This document shows positions 23,881 through 35,826 of a stretch of 64,000 nt of DNA, in pieces. Made by a program: the position numbers and the translations under genes. The notes beneath the pieces are model-generated. The model searched no databases. It saw only the letters and a program-made list of their open reading frames with translations, and was not told the origin of the DNA. The stretch comes from Gari tellinella (lineage: Eukaryota > Mollusca > Bivalvia > Cardiida > Psammobiidae). The stretch spans positions 41,344,070-41,408,069 of the forward strand of contig OV277867.1 of assembly GCA_922989275.2 (NCBI GenBank), written 5' to 3'. Each line of letters begins with the position of its first letter. Positions within the stretch are counted from its first letter, which is position 1.

Positions 23881-24193
23881 TTAAGAGAGATATATAGGGG
23901 AGATAGGAAAAGAAAACTTGTAGGTTAATAACCTTTAACCTAGAGGCATTACCCTTGTATGATATTTATTGTCGTTACGTACCATATCAATCATATAAAT
24001 GTGAGGCTTTGGACACTTTCAAGCAATAGTTACAACATGTTCACGATGTCTTTCTAGAGTATTTCATCTCTTCGCATCTCGTTCTGAAGTTACTCTTTTT
24101 CGATAATAAATTGTCAGCGAATGGGACATTTTTGTGGTGCAACACACTAATTAATCATTATAATTGATCTCATTTCAGTTTCTAGTCTTTAAC

Positions 24194-24363
24194 CAGGCTT
24201 GCCATTTCTCTGGATTTTTTTTATCCTAGCATATTGCAACTTAAAGCAGAATGCGCCTTAAGGCGCATTCTTCTTTACTTTCAACCTGCTTTAAGTAATC
24301 GCCTTTGAAAATAACAAATGGAAAATTTAAGGATTTTTCAAAACCAACTTATGGCAGCCCTGT
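24194..24363. repeat. Family P MITE carrying a family D hairpin
   Basis: The ends caggcttgccat / atggcagccctg are inverted repeats. Inside is a hairpin, aaagcagaatgcgccttaag, continuing ggcgcattc and tttcaacctgctttaag, that is practically the family D hairpin. A second family P copy lies at 55564-55816. Confidence 0.7.
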
Positions 24364-24368
24364 TTAAT

Positions 24369-24600
24369 TAGTTCTCTTTTTAAACTTCAAATGAATAATT
24401 CCAGTTTCAAATACATGTAACGTCTGGTGCATGTTTCACTATTGAGGTTTGTTGTTTACATTTTGTTTTAAATGCCAAACAGTGCAGACCTTGCTCATAT
24501 GGCGTTTAAGGAGCCCTCTGTTTCCATAGAACAAGCTTTCTCTTTACATGTATGCTGTTTTCAAGGATGCATATAAGCGTTGCTATTACTGAATAAGTGA
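24369..24600. repeat. Family C MITE, diverged
   Basis: It keeps 'aacttcaaatgaataattcc' and the outer hairpin arm caaacagtgcagacc, but the second hairpin arm is mostly lost. Confidence 0.5.
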
Positions 24601-24809
24601 ACTTTTATCACGCTTTGTAGTTATCGCCTGTCAAGCAAACCATCAACTCATCTAGTTTTAAAAAATAAAATGACCAGAATGACGTGACTGTTTCGATCAA
24701 AATAGGACAGAGGATTACTCGGCGTCTCATCTGGGTCAAACTGTCTGCAACATATATCACTTATTCGCCTACGCCACTGTTTTAACACTCTGTTTGAGTT
24801 TTACCTGAA

Positions 24810-25057
24810 CAGTGTAGAAAACAGTTTTCTTTCCCGTTTAAAAAACGGACGAGACGCAAACGCAATGCATTAAAAAGTAGAAAATTGCCTTATATATTTT
24901 CGAATTTCTCACGAGTTATTTTCATTTAAGTGAAAAACCGCTGGCTGCCTAATCAGACGCCGGGTTACCAAGTTCCTTATCTGGCTCCAATCTGTTTGCA
25001 ATGTAAACAATAGCGTAAACGCGTTTATAGGGAAATAATAATATATAGTCCACTGTG
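24810..25057. repeat. Family A MITE, diverged
   Basis: Degraded cagtgtagaaaacagttttc at the left, 'cagacgccgggttacc' in the middle, and 'gcgtaaacgcgtttataggg' towards the right end. Confidence 0.6.
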
Positions 25058-25721
25058 ACTGTAGCAGCTATGAGTTATGAAAATGATGAAGACGGATAGG
25101 TTGAGCTTTCGCCGAGAAAAAACCGTCAGATCCATTTACATTTCTCAATCTATCTCAAGATAGGTGAAAATATACTATTTACAATTCAAAATTGTGTGCG
25201 CTATGGAGCACATCTATGATAGCGATTACAAACAGTTTAGGTCCAGGGAAGAGTCCAGGGAAGAGTCACTTAGATGCATTGTAGCTCGGCGTTTATCTTT
25301 ATCCAAACAGTTTAAAAAATGCATATACATGTATAACAGAAATATAACAGTCATTAATTACATCGAGTGTTTAAACATTAATTACATATTTACTTTTTAA
25401 CTTCTAAAGGTGCACGAGTTTATAAAGATTAAAAAGCATTAATCGTTTTAGAAGTTGAAACTTGGAACTTTTCCGGAGTAATTTTCGTTTTGTTCATCAA
25501 TAAAGAGTTGTCTACCCGTTCCCTTGTCGTTTACTCTGCTCCGAAAAGGGACATTCCGCAAAAATACTGTCCTGCATTCATTAACGACCTATCTGAATAT
25601 AACTGCATGCTTCTTCATGCAATGGTCGTTTAAGGGTGGTGACCCTAATGAGATCTGGCAAATGTTGGTCAATATCGCAAGTCTACGGAGAGCGATTGGC
25701 CATTCTCGTCGACTGTCTGAT

Positions 25722-25940
25722 CGTACGCAAACGGAACGCAAACGCAAATCACTAAAATGTAGAAAAGGACAACTTTTTGACAATTATGGCTTTTCATTTT
25801 CATCTGAGTGGCAAACAGTTTGGAGCCTGATCAGACGCCGGGTTACCCGGCGTCTGATCTTATTCTAAACTGTTTGCAATGGAAAAAATAGTTTTAGCGT
25901 AAACGCGTTACTGGGAAAGAATAACATTTTCTCCACTGTA
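25722..25940. repeat. Family A MITE, left end missing
   Basis: The copy starts inside the left subterminal block (gtacgcaaacggaacgc) and runs through an intact hairpin to a perfect right end, ttctccactgta. Open frames here are by-products. Confidence 0.75.
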
Positions 25941-26499
25941 ACAACGTCGATAGAGGCGGAGCTATACCACTTGTCGCGATAGGCCAAACAACCAGGAAGT
26001 TGTAGTTTGGTCGACGGCCCAGGAATAAAAAAGAAATAACAGTAAGGTCTACACTGGTGCCTTAAATATTTCCTGGGAGCTCGCGGTAATATACGGTAAC
26101 TATTATCATTAACACCCTCGTTTATACATGTAAGTACTGTAACCCCTGTACTATGCGCTCACTCAAAATAAAATCGAATATAACTCAAACAGAAAGGTGG
26201 CATATCCATGTAAAAAAAAAGGTGATGCGCAAAGCTTTGAATTTTGTGCATTGCCTTTGTCCTGCTTCAAGTTTTTTTCTATATGATTATGCTTATGTCA
26301 AATATTGAAATACTAGCTGAAAATAGGATTTACAGTACTTTAAATTTGGTAGAAAGTAACAGCACGCTTGAGCGACAAACAGGTGACATTTGTGTGACAT
26401 TCGTGAATGACAAATCAAGTCTTTCCTTAATTTAAAGATTACATAAAACGTCGTCAGCTACATGTTTAGAATTCGATATAGCTTACATGTATATTGTAA

Positions 26500-26896
26500 T
26501 ACAGTCGAACTTCGATACTTCGAACTCGCTTTACTCGAATTATCCGATATTTCGAAATCTGATTTTGCTTTATTTCAAGCTTCTGGTCCTTTGGAATCAT
26601 TGATTTCAGTGCATTTACAGTTGAAAGTTGAATTCCGCTTAAGCTGGTGCTAGGGGGCGTGAGCACTGTTGCATATTTCAGTATTGCTCATGAACAGACT
26701 CAATTAAACCGAGTCTGCAATTTTCAGTATTTGTTTGTTTTCTGTGCTTTCAAAAGATCTCCCCTTATTTAGATTTATATGTAGTTTAGGAGAACATACC
26801 CGTGTTTCAAAGTTAAAACGCGGCTTAGCGCGTTTTAACTTTGAAATTCGGGTATGTTCGACTTAACTGAGTTCGAGATATCGAAGTTCGACTGTA
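26500..26896. repeat. Family F MITE interrupted by family G
   Basis: The ends tacagtcgaacttcgata / tatcgaagttcgactgta are inverted. The hairpin at about 26805-26870 is built on caaagttaaaacgcggctta. A family G copy (26578-26785) splits its left half. The CAGTCGAAC ends with TA flanks resemble pogo/Tigger-type MITEs. Confidence 0.8.
26578..26785 (+). repeat. Family G dispersed repeat, copy 2
   Basis: Nearly identical to 10650-10855 and inserted inside a family F element. This gives its boundaries: about cttctggtcctttgg at the left and ccccttatttagattt at the right. Confidence 0.75.
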
Positions 26897-27583
26897 CTTA
26901 CATAATAAACTCGCTAATCAGTATATAACAACATATTAGACCATCACATGTAACCCTTTTACGCCCAGTCGATTATTCCATGCTTATATATTTGACCAGT
27001 TGTTTTTAATTTAAAGAGTTTCTTGTCTAAATTTTTATTTCCGTTTTGTTTTCTATCGAATTCCTACCATCAAACAGTGTAGACTTTGATCAGACGCCGC
27101 ATTATGCTACAATGTTTGCCTATGTCCCAGATGGGATCGTGGCCACAAATAGGTTAATGCACAGTGTTTCTAATATCGAGGCATGTGCGATATATTTAAG
27201 GATATTTCGGTTCAGCGACCGATCTGTCGCAGACCATAGTCAGTTGAATACACCTAAAGCATACCCCTTGCGGCAACTATTTTTGCGTTTAATTTTCTTG
27301 TTAAGGGCATATTTCCTTTACAATTTTAATCAACTAGAAATATCAAAAATTAATTTGTTAGTGCATAAAGGGATAGCAGAATGTCTCGTTTCGTTTTGAA
27401 CGTCACTTTGACCTTGCTATTCACCTTTGACCTCACGTATAGAAATACAAACTTGTCTGGGGCATTATTTACAATAAGGAAAATAAAGTTGGTATGAAAT
27501 GTCGCCACCATTGTCAGTTCACTGTGAAAATTGACCTTGATCTTTCACCTCAATTAAACAAAGAAAACTACTATAAAGTTTAA

Positions 27584-27645
27584 CCCATTACCCCATAACC
27601 TGTTTCTAGTTTTGAAAATAGGTGACTTCTTAAAGCAGGTTGAAA
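27584..27645. repeat. Family D MITE, left fragment
   Basis: TTAA (27580-27583) is followed by cccattaccccataacctgt and the first hairpin arm (taaagcaggttgaaa). It then breaks off at the foldback element; the rest resumes at 29425. Confidence 0.75.
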
Positions 27646-29230
27646 CACTGGCACCAGAGTCATGGACTTATAATATGTGTGTATTTACATTTAGATGCAT
27701 TTTTATTTCTTATATATACAGAGAAGAATATATATACACACAGAGAGACATAATAAGTCTATGAATGTGGTGTCAGTGGTTAGAACTGTATCTACCGGTA
27801 AGTAATGTATACTATATATGAAGGCGGAAATCTTGATGTGTACGCTCTATAGTCTCTATCTACTAGATTCTGGATGTAGAACCTTTTTTCCGTTCTGTTA
27901 GCAACGTCTTTTGTATGGGAATGGAAATAAAAATAAAAATAAAAATGTAAGTTGACTCTAGATATGCCTCTACCTACCGGTCTGCTATTTTTTACTATAA
28001 GATCTATTAGATATAGATTCTTGATCTATAAGATGTTCCCCCAAACGTTAGCAATGTCTATCGTATGGGATTGGAATAACAAAAAACAAAACAATTTTTA
28101 TTAATTTTTTTTTTTTATAGATCTATCACGATGAGCTTCTACCGGTCTGCTTATCTACTATTATAAGACCATGGTATGTAACCAATTCTACACCGTGTCA
28201 CTTCAACCACAAGAATAACTATCTAAAACGCATTCAATCCAAACCAAATCTTTTGCCATCCATAGATATGATATTTTTCTATCCAAAATACACTTCTTCG
28301 ACGGTTGATTTGAATACGTAACTACAAGAATCAAGATTGAAGCCGGTATTTTACCAAACAGGGATTTCCTCCACCCCCTAGCTTCCGGTTTAGACGAAAT
28401 GAAAGTAAAGTTTGCGACGAGCGATTTGATTGGCTGATTGAAAAAAGAATGTATATACCGGAAAGATGTGTAAATATATATCGTTCTCATGATTTTTGGT
28501 TGAAATTGTTAATCATGCAGTTATTAAAGTCTTGCATTAATATAAGTTCAGCACAATTGTGCACAATGTGACACTGTAATCAGTAGTTTATTCAGTTTGA
28601 CAGAAGCGCGGGAAGACGCTCGCGCGAATGACGTCAAGTACAGAAAACGTTATTCTTTCCAAATAAACGCGTATATACTAATACTATTATTTCATTTGCA
28701 AACCATTTGGAGGCTGATCAGACACCAGGTAACCAGGCGTCTGACTAGGCTCCAAATTGTTTGCCATTGAGATTAAAATTAATACTAAAAAATAGTAAAA
28801 AGCTGTCATTCAATACATTTTAGTGACATGCGTTTGCGTTTTGTTTGCGTTTAAGCGGGAAAGAATAACGTAGTGTCTACTGTACGGGAATACTCTCACG
28901 TGAATTATTCAGCCAATGAAATTTGCGCTTACAAACGCTTTAACTTGACCCGAGGTCAACCGGAAGCTAGGGGGTGGAGGAAATCCCTGTTTGGTAAAAT
29001 ACCGGCTTCAATCTTGATTCTTGTAGTTACGTATTCAAATCAACCGTCGAAGAAGTGTATTTTGGATAGAAAAATATCTTATCTATGGATTGCAAAAGAT
29101 TTGGTTTGGATTGAAATGCGTTTTAGATAGTTATTCTTGTGGTTGAAGTGACACGGTGTAGAATTGGTTACATACCATGGTCTTATAATAATAGATAGCA
29201 GACAGGTAGATGCCAATAGTCAACCCATAT

Positions 29231-29272
<42 letters not shown>

Positions 29273-29424
29273 CAATGCAATAACATAGACATTGCTAATC
29301 GGTGGGGACTTTTTTTTTTAGATATAGATCACTGGCACCAGAGTCATGGACTTTTTATGTGTATGTGTTTACTTTATCTACCTCTACCGATATATATTAT
29401 AAGTCAACGACTCTGGTGCCAGTG
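27646..29424. mobile_element. 1.78-kb foldback element inside family D
   Basis: The ends CACTGGCACCAGAGTC (27646) and its inverted copy (to 29424) are about 30 bp long. Inside, 28168-28393 and 28957-29180 are nearly identical inverted arms of about 225 bp. The longer left arm contains duplicated blocks around 'ctaccggtctgct'. A third copy of the end motif lies at 29333 in direct orientation. The centre contains a family A MITE (28639-28884) and the right arm a T-run of about 38 bases (29227-29265). No transposase frame is seen; two mirror-image frames of 95 and 85 codons are the two arms read in opposite directions. Confidence 0.8.
28639..28884. repeat. Family A MITE inside the foldback element
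   Basis: The copy is slightly diverged: the left end has lost the tgg (tacagaaaacgttattc) and the right end reads gtagtgtctactgta. The hairpin core is caggtaaccagg. Confidence 0.75.
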
Positions 29425-29499
29425 GCATAAATTGGAACTATTTACTTCCGTGGAAGAATATATTAGAGGCGTTAAAAGGCGTATTTATGGGGTAATGGG
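29425..29499. repeat. Family D MITE, right fragment
   Basis: It resumes family D at 'gcataaattggaactattt' and ends in atggggtaatggg with TTAA (29500-29503). The second hairpin arm is missing, so the junction also lost some sequence. Confidence 0.7.
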
Positions 29500-29624
29500 T
29501 TAAAGAACATGTAAAATTAGATTTCTCATTCCAAGAACACGTAAACTACAGAGACTAACCTATCTTGGTTCTAGGTACATACAAATGTACATACTTTCAG
29601 TTTGTCTAAGATACAAGAGTTTTT

Positions 29625-29735
29625 CAATAATTCTTTAGTTCGAACTAATCCATATTTGAAAGTTAAAACGTGGAATTAAACATACGAAATACCGATAAGG
29701 TCGATGTAAGCGAGTTCGAAGTATCGACTCGCATC
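29625..29735. repeat. Family F remnant
   Basis: It has 'ttagttcgaactaatcc', 'gaaagttaaaacgtgg' and 'gcgagttcgaagtatcga', as in family F, without intact ends. Confidence 0.45.
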
Positions 29736-29817
29736 AATGCATTGTTTGCTATTTCATATGAAATGTTCGGTTGTATTATCAAACATTAGCAGGGTATTAA
29801 GATCATCATTGTATAGC

Positions 29818-30068
29818 ATTAACTCAATATCCCCTGAAGCTTCCAATTAACATTTCCAATTTAGAATAAAGGAATGTCTATTTTAGACTATTAAGGTTGT
29901 TTTAATAATATATAGCACAATGGCAAACAGTGAAGTTCCTGATTAGAGGGCTCCTGTAGGAGCCCTCTAATCATGGAATTCACTGTTTGCATTAGACAAG
30001 TGTACTCTTCACAGGTACACTTTTTGTTTAGGACGCATATATGCGTCACTAGGGCGCAATGAGTTAAT
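29818..30068. repeat. Family C MITE
   Basis: The left end is ttaactcaatatcccctg, the right end ggcgcaatgagttaatg. The hairpin at about 29924-29991 has core gggctcctgtaggagccc. Confidence 0.75.
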
Positions 30069-30232
30069 GAACTCTTTCAGCGAGCTCAAGGGGGAGAGGT
30101 CATTGCAATATCTAGACATACATGAGTTAAAACTTTTCAGTCATTCCTTGTTCAGGAAGCCCTTATCCTACATAAACACTCATGATGGATTCTTATTTTC
30201 TCAAATTAGATCGTTGGAAATTGACTATTAGC

Positions 30233-30345
30233 ATTGATATGAGTATCAAACAGTTTTGATTCTATACAATGCCGAGTCCCTCGACGTCTGATCAGAATCT
30301 ACACTGCTTGCAAAAGTTTTCAAACCTTGGGCAAGGCAGTGATGG
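30233..30345. repeat. Family B-type hairpin remnant
   Basis: The arms tatcaaacagttttgattct and 'gatcagaatctacactg' pair imperfectly around gagtccctcgac. Confidence 0.5.
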
Positions 30346-30581
30346 GGCTAAACATCGAACATATCATACAAAGTTAATCAACAACATCAACTTATATTTC
30401 AGTGTGTTTACTATTGAACAAACTATAACAGATGAAATCAACTACGGCAGGTATTATATTTTATTGTGTAGTCTATTGAGCAAACTAAAAAAGGTAAAAT
30501 CAACCACAACTCTTATTATCTTTATTGTATTCCATTGTGTCAACTATAACATATAAGAATTCAGAGTAAAAAACATGTAAC

Positions 30582-30826
30582 CCTTTACCCCATAGCCTGT
30601 TTCTAGTTTTGAAGACAGTTGACTGCTTAAGTAGAATGAAAGTAAAGCAGAATGCGCCTTAAAGGCGTATTCTGCTTTACTTTCAGTCTACTTTAAGCCA
30701 ACCTCAGCTATGATATAAGAAATAATTATTAAGGTACATGTTCAATGGTATTAATTAGGAAAATAAATATCAAGTGGAGAAATAATTTAAATGCGATAAA
30801 AGGCGCTTATATGGAGAATGGTTCAA
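30582..30826. repeat. Family D MITE
   Basis: Left end ccctttaccccatagcctg, hairpin with core gcgccttaaaggcg, right end 'gcgcttatatggagaatgg'. Confidence 0.75.
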
Positions 30827-30999
30827 ACTGAAGTTATAATATTCAAAAGTGTTAAACAAAACAGCTCGCGCGTACAATTTTCAGGATTAGGTTTATTATT
30901 CTGATGTATATACTTGTATACTAACTCGTAAATGTGAGACTATTATCTAATTATCTATATAATATGTGTTTATTACACTCATATATTATGTAACGAAGT

Positions 31000-31260
31000 G
31001 TGCAGGTGCTATTCTAACTATGGGAGCATGTTATTGTGTAAAGTGTGTATCTATAGCGAGGAGTGCATGTATAAATAAAATGTTTTGATCTAGATTAGTA
31101 TGTGATTTCAATATTCACATATTTGTAGTAAGATGTGCATGTTAAAGTATTTGTAACTAGATGAGCAAGTAGTCATATGATTATATATGTGTACCTAATG
31201 TATGTGTAGTAAGGCGTGCATAAATAAAATCTCATATTTGGATATATAGAATGTAGAACT
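31000..31260. repeat. Degenerate tandem-like region
   Basis: Loose repetition of 'gtagtaaggtgtgcatgt'-like phrases and of 'gcatgtataaataaaat' / 'gcataaataaaat'. The units are too diverged to give a clear period. Confidence 0.35.
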
Positions 31261-31420
31261 ACAGTAGTACTCGCTTATACATGTATAAGCTAAGCTCAGG
31301 GTCTACATTTTTTATCATTTTTATTATCTACAATAAAACAGTCTTACATTGCCAAACAGGCATTTAGACTCAATTGGATACTGGAAATATCCATTTGATC
31401 TTTCAGTGGTTAATGAGTTG

Positions 31421-31631
31421 ACCCCTTCACTGCCTTACCCCGAGTACAATGATTATTTTCAAACAGTTTGGACACTGATCAGGCGCCGCGTCTAGCGGCG
31501 TCTGATCAGTATCCTAACTGACTGACACTTATATTACTATTTCTAAAGTCAACAGCGATCAAATTGAAAATTGAGGAAATAATAGTAGACGAGAATTGTT
31601 AAACAATTATGACGTCATTGAAGTGAAGGAG
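31421..31631. repeat. Family B MITE
   Basis: Ends ccccttcactgccttacc / attgaagtgaaggag, followed by TTAA. The hairpin at about 31458-31520 has core gccgcgtctagcggc. Confidence 0.75.
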
Positions 31632-31751
31632 TTAATGAAACAGCATGAAGAATCAGCTTGTTAAGGATTGATGTTCAGAATACAGTTTGATTCTGATATA
31701 CCATGTTACATGCGTCTTAACCCTTTCATGATAAAATTACTCGGGAAATGT

Positions 31752-31961
31752 TTACCCCTTCATCGTTGCATTGTCGTCTGCTTCAATTGTGTCGTCTGCA
31801 ATGTCGTTTCAAAGTTAAAAAATAAGGCAGTATGACTGAAGGAAATTCGGAACGAGTGTGAAACAGTTTGGGTCCTGATCAGACGCCGCGTTACGCGGCG
31901 TCTGATCAGGATCCAAACTGTTTGCAAAAGCGCTTTTAAGCGTCCTTAAGAGTGAAAGGGT
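31752..31961. repeat. Family B MITE with perfect hairpin
   Basis: The hairpin at about 31860-31925, caaacagtttgggtcctgat and its inverted partner around gcgttacgc, is nearly perfect. Ends are tttaccccttcatcg / agagtgaaagggta. Confidence 0.75.
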
Positions 31962-32707
31962 ACAAACAGATAATTTTCACTTTGTATTACAGTAGAACCT
32001 CTCTCTCTCTCGAGCGACCCGCCAATATGAAAGAATATGTATCATTAGCCTTCTCAATGATATGTAAGTGTAAGTGTCGCCTGCGACAATGATATATGTC
32101 AATTTGTATGCATTTACTTTCTAAAATATCACCAGACTGTCAAACAGTTTCGATCCAGATGAAACGCCGAGTCACGTAGCGTCTCATCTGAACACATGTG
32201 TTTTCAATGATCAAATCAAATTCACCAGAAGCATACAGAAGGTTATAGACAGTAGTTTGCCTGCATTATATTTCCCTTATATAAATTGACATCAGTCACA
32301 AAATATTTAAAATCGATTTTTTAGAGAAAAAAATAGCGTTTGCCTGAGAAATAAGACAACTAAAGTTATTTGAATTACGAGGCTTATGACTCGCCAATAT
32401 ATGTGCGGATCTGCTTCTAAAACATTGTTTGCAAGAGTGGGATATGCCGGTATACCGCCCATAGTTCTTAACAGACATGCCTTATTCATTCATTATCAGC
32501 TTCCAATTTTATCTAATTCAGTCACCTTAAAGTATTTAAAGCTCGTGACAACTAATGCAAAATAAATGTAAAAAGGTAAGCTCCAATAGTAGGTTTCTTG
32601 TTTCTCTTTTGTTCTTCAATAAGCAGAAACTTGCCTGTAGATGCCAGTATGCTTCTAAAAGACGTGGCCTTTATACATATGTTACACTGTATTTCATCTT
32701 GAGAATT

Positions 32708-34461
32708 TCAATCTGCAACTCGTGACCTACGCCTTTGGCTACCAGGCCACATTGGGCGACCTCCATACATTGGCGGCATCTGATATGGAGGAAAGCCTTT
32801 ACCACCACGAGCTTGCCATGCTGATGGCGGTGGAGGCCCATATCTTGCATTTGGTGGATACATTGGTGGTCCTTGGGGCATTGGTCGACCATACATTGGC
32901 GGAGGTTGCCCATACATGGGGGGAGGTCCATAAGATGGTTGTTGTTGGCCTTCCTCCGCTTCCCCACCTCCTCCACCCCTTGGTTGTTGCATCATTGAAT
33001 AAGCAGGGTGCATCATCGGCATAGGCCTCATTCCACCTGAAGATGGCATATTAGGCATTGGTGGCATTCCACGCGGCATTTGTGGCATCTGTTGCATGTT
33101 AGGCATCTGTTGCATCTGTTGCATCGGTGGCATTGGTCCGGGTCGTTGCATACGTCCTGGTGGCCGCATACCATTCATTCCTGACATGGGACGCTGAGGT
33201 AATTTGAAACCCATTGATGACAGTAAAGTTGCTAGTGAAATTTTAAGTCCTTTGCCTTTGGTTTTGGACTTAACATTTGGTGACTTTTGGTTTCCATCTT
33301 CTTCTATATGATTGGCTGTAGTATTCTGTGAGCTCATAATTTGAATTTGATTACTAACATTGGATGTGTTTGTTTTATTGATTTGTTGAGAATCCACATT
33401 TGGCTTATTACTTCCAGCATTAACATCAGCTGTCTGGTTTGATGATTTTGTTTTATTTACATGAAAAGTCATCTTCAACTTTGGCAAGCCTTCTTCAACA
33501 TTCGAGGGTATCCAATTACTGACTATATGAATGGCATACTTACTGTCATTTTGACTGCCAAGGGAAGCTGCAACAACCTCTTTTGCTATTTGATTAGTGA
33601 CACTTTCGGCTACTTTTGCGCTCAGTCTTTCTATCATTGTTTCGTTAACAGATTTGACCGTTTGATTCCCGGCCCTCGTTGGTGGAGTCGCATATACCGC
33701 TGTAATTGGAACGTTAAGCTCTTGTTTTTCACTTTTTGGAATTTGTTGGTTATCGGTTATGTATGAAGTGTGTTTGTTTACTACAGTGATGTTGCTGTTA
33801 TCAACAACAAGCGCAGGGTTGTTCCGTGTTTTCCTGTGAGACTTTGCTTTACTTTTCAATTTCGCTAAAGGTGGCATCCAACTTTTTTTATTTACATTTA
33901 CAATTTGCTGTCGCCTACCCGCTGAGGGTGCCTTGTTTAGTGTATCTATATTGTTTACATAACTTTGAGTATAAGGAGGCGTTGTTGACACTATGGTTGT
34001 CACTGGTGTCGGGATGGTAGTAGGCTGTGTTTGTATTACCAGCTGTGACTGTTTTATGGCATTCTGAGACGTTTCCCGCCAGTTGACATGTCTATCTGAA
34101 GTGTCCTCTTCCACATGTTGACCATCCTGCATTTTCTGTGAAATTATTCTAGAACCCCATATGACACCATTTTGTGTATTAGATGTGTGTACTTTTCTGT
34201 TATCCATACCTTGTCGAATTCTACTATACTTTGACATTTGATTTGTTGGCAATGGCAGTTCTTTAATTCGTCGGTTTGGTCTGTGTTTCTTCTCTTTTAC
34301 TTGTTTGGATATAATTGTAGGATCAGGCTTTATCGTATTCAGATATGGTTTCTGTTTTTGAGCAGGGTTTTCAATTGAAGACTCAATAGCAAGAAGTCGT
34401 TCGTAAATGGCTTGTGATGGATCTTTTTTATACTCCCTGGTCACTGGAATTTGAAATGGTG
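32708..34461 (-). CDS. Exon 12: terminal exon, low-complexity C-terminus
   Basis: The acceptor is cttttgtag at 34462 onwards, entered in phase 1; 583 full codons and then TGA. It starts PFQIPVTREYKKDPSQAIYE, with a helix YERLLAIESSIEN close to the start. A long polar Asn/Gln/Thr/Lys region follows. A second helix, IERLSAKVAESVTNQIAKE, and a short mixed block, YAIHIVSNWIPSNVEEGLPK, may fold. The last 164 residues are built of MPPMQQMQQMPNMQQ- and PPPMYGQPPPMYGRP-type repeats, then a basic RRRSRVAD end that could be a furin-type site. No hydrophobic segment is long enough to span a membrane. Such tails are common in secreted matrix, adhesive and shell proteins, but I recognise no specific family. 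Confidence 0.85.
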
Positions 34462-35008
34462 CTACAAAAGGAAAGACAATAAGTGGTGTTTAGCAAACAA
34501 AAAACTGAAATATAAATGTAGAAAGAAACAAATCCCCAATATATTTAATAGTATATCTATAATACCAGTGTAATAATTAATAGAATAAAGAATAAAATAG
34601 TATAATATAGAATATTTCCCACGAACTGTTAAGCGCCAACAAAATGGGGCATGTTATATCATTCTTCCCTGAAACTTCAAATGAACACAACTGGGCATAC
34701 AGTTGCAATACTCTGATTCATTCAGATCAGATTTCCATGGCACAGAGCGAAATTTACCTGGATTGTAATTTTCGAGTGTACCTCGCTTAAACGGGGTGAA
34801 GGACTAGAGCTGGCACCCGTGTACAGTCCTCTCCTCGGGTCAGGTGACCTGACCATGTCACGTGACCGGCAATAACACTTTGCTGAAGAAGAATAGAGTG
34901 AGATACTCTCGAACATTACAATTGAGGTCAACTTCGCTCTGAGTCATGGTAAAAACTCAAACGGACAATCCCAGTTACCAAAGAAGTACTGCTCATTTTT
35001 ACTTTTAA

Positions 35009-35493
35009 CCCTTTCCCCCAATGGAAGCGACTTTTAGCGCATTCAGTTTATTCTTCCGCTGAAGAAAATAGTTCCAATTTATACAGTCATGAAAATGTAT
35101 CATAAGGAATATTTTATCTATTCTAGGATATGTTGGGTTAAAGCTGGTTGAAAGTAAAGCAGAATGCGCCTTAACCCTTTACCTGATATCCTATTTCTAG
35201 TACTTAAGATATAGTCACTAGTTAAAGTAGGTTGAAAGCAAAGCAGAATGCGCCTTAGGGCGCATTCTGCTTTACTTTCAGCCTGCTTTAAACTATCATG
35301 TGCTATAATATAGAAAATATTCCCTATAATACATATTTATACTGATTAAATTGGAACTATTTTCTTCAGCGTATGAATAAATCATATCCGCTAAAAGGCG
35401 CTTCTATTGGATAAAGGGTTAAGGCGCATTCCGCTTTACTTTCATTCTGCTGTAAGTAGTCACCTATTTAAAATCTAGAAATGGGCTATGGGG
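35009..35493. repeat. Family D MITE (outer) interrupted at its hairpin centre
   Basis: TTAA (35005-35008 and 35494-35497) flanks a family D copy. At its hairpin core gcgccTTAAggcgc it is split by a second family D copy, with the TTAA duplicated. Confidence 0.85.
35175..35418. repeat. Family D MITE (inner), TTAA duplication visible
   Basis: The flanks TTAA at 35171-35174 and 35419-35422 are the duplicated target inside the outer element's hairpin. Ends are ccctttacctgatatcc / ggataaaggg. The internal hairpin core is gcgccttagggcgc. Confidence 0.9.
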
Positions 35494-35826
35494 TTAAGAG
35501 TTATGTTAGTTTCATTTCAAAATGACAAGCAGTGCATACCAAGAGTGGAATTTTATGAGCCGTCTTATGTGGCTCTTCATAGCCTGTGTCTATTTATAAC
35601 ATAACAATTTCCACGCTTGTGGACGACCACGTTGGGCCGGAGCCCCTCAAAACGATTTTTCAACAGTGGAATACTACAATTATATTTATAATAGCTTTAT
35701 GCCACTCCAAGACCGCAAGTAATGCGATAAAAAAGTTCTCAAGGATCACGGTTTATTAGTACGGTTTGCAAGACTCCCACACTCATTGCTAGGGTGTATT
35801 CGTCTCGTAAAACATTTCACCGCTGT

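Larger units (their letters stand above)
34937..35600. repeat. Family C MITE split by family D
   Basis: The left part (aactcaaacggacaatccca, 34951 onwards) and the right part (35498-35600, with gacaagcagtgcatacc) are the two sides of a family C element. The intervening 35009-35493 is a family D insertion flanked by TTAA. Confidence 0.65.

Noticed and set aside
27046..27399. 117-codon plus-strand frame
   Set aside because: Its start lies in a degraded hairpin arm and the rest shows no motif, signal peptide pattern or neighbouring exon.
28203..29130. Two similar frames of 95 and 85 codons in opposite directions
   Set aside because: They are the two inverted arms of the foldback element; identity comes from the DNA palindrome, not from protein constraint.
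32722..33024. 100-codon plus-strand frame opposite exon 12
   Set aside because: Shadow of the Met/Pro-rich coding sequence. Exon 12 has splice support and a continuous phase; this frame has none.
34722..34931. Minus-strand 69-codon frame in intron 11
   Set aside because: No acceptor or donor in usable phase with exons 11 and 12, and no motif; probably chance.
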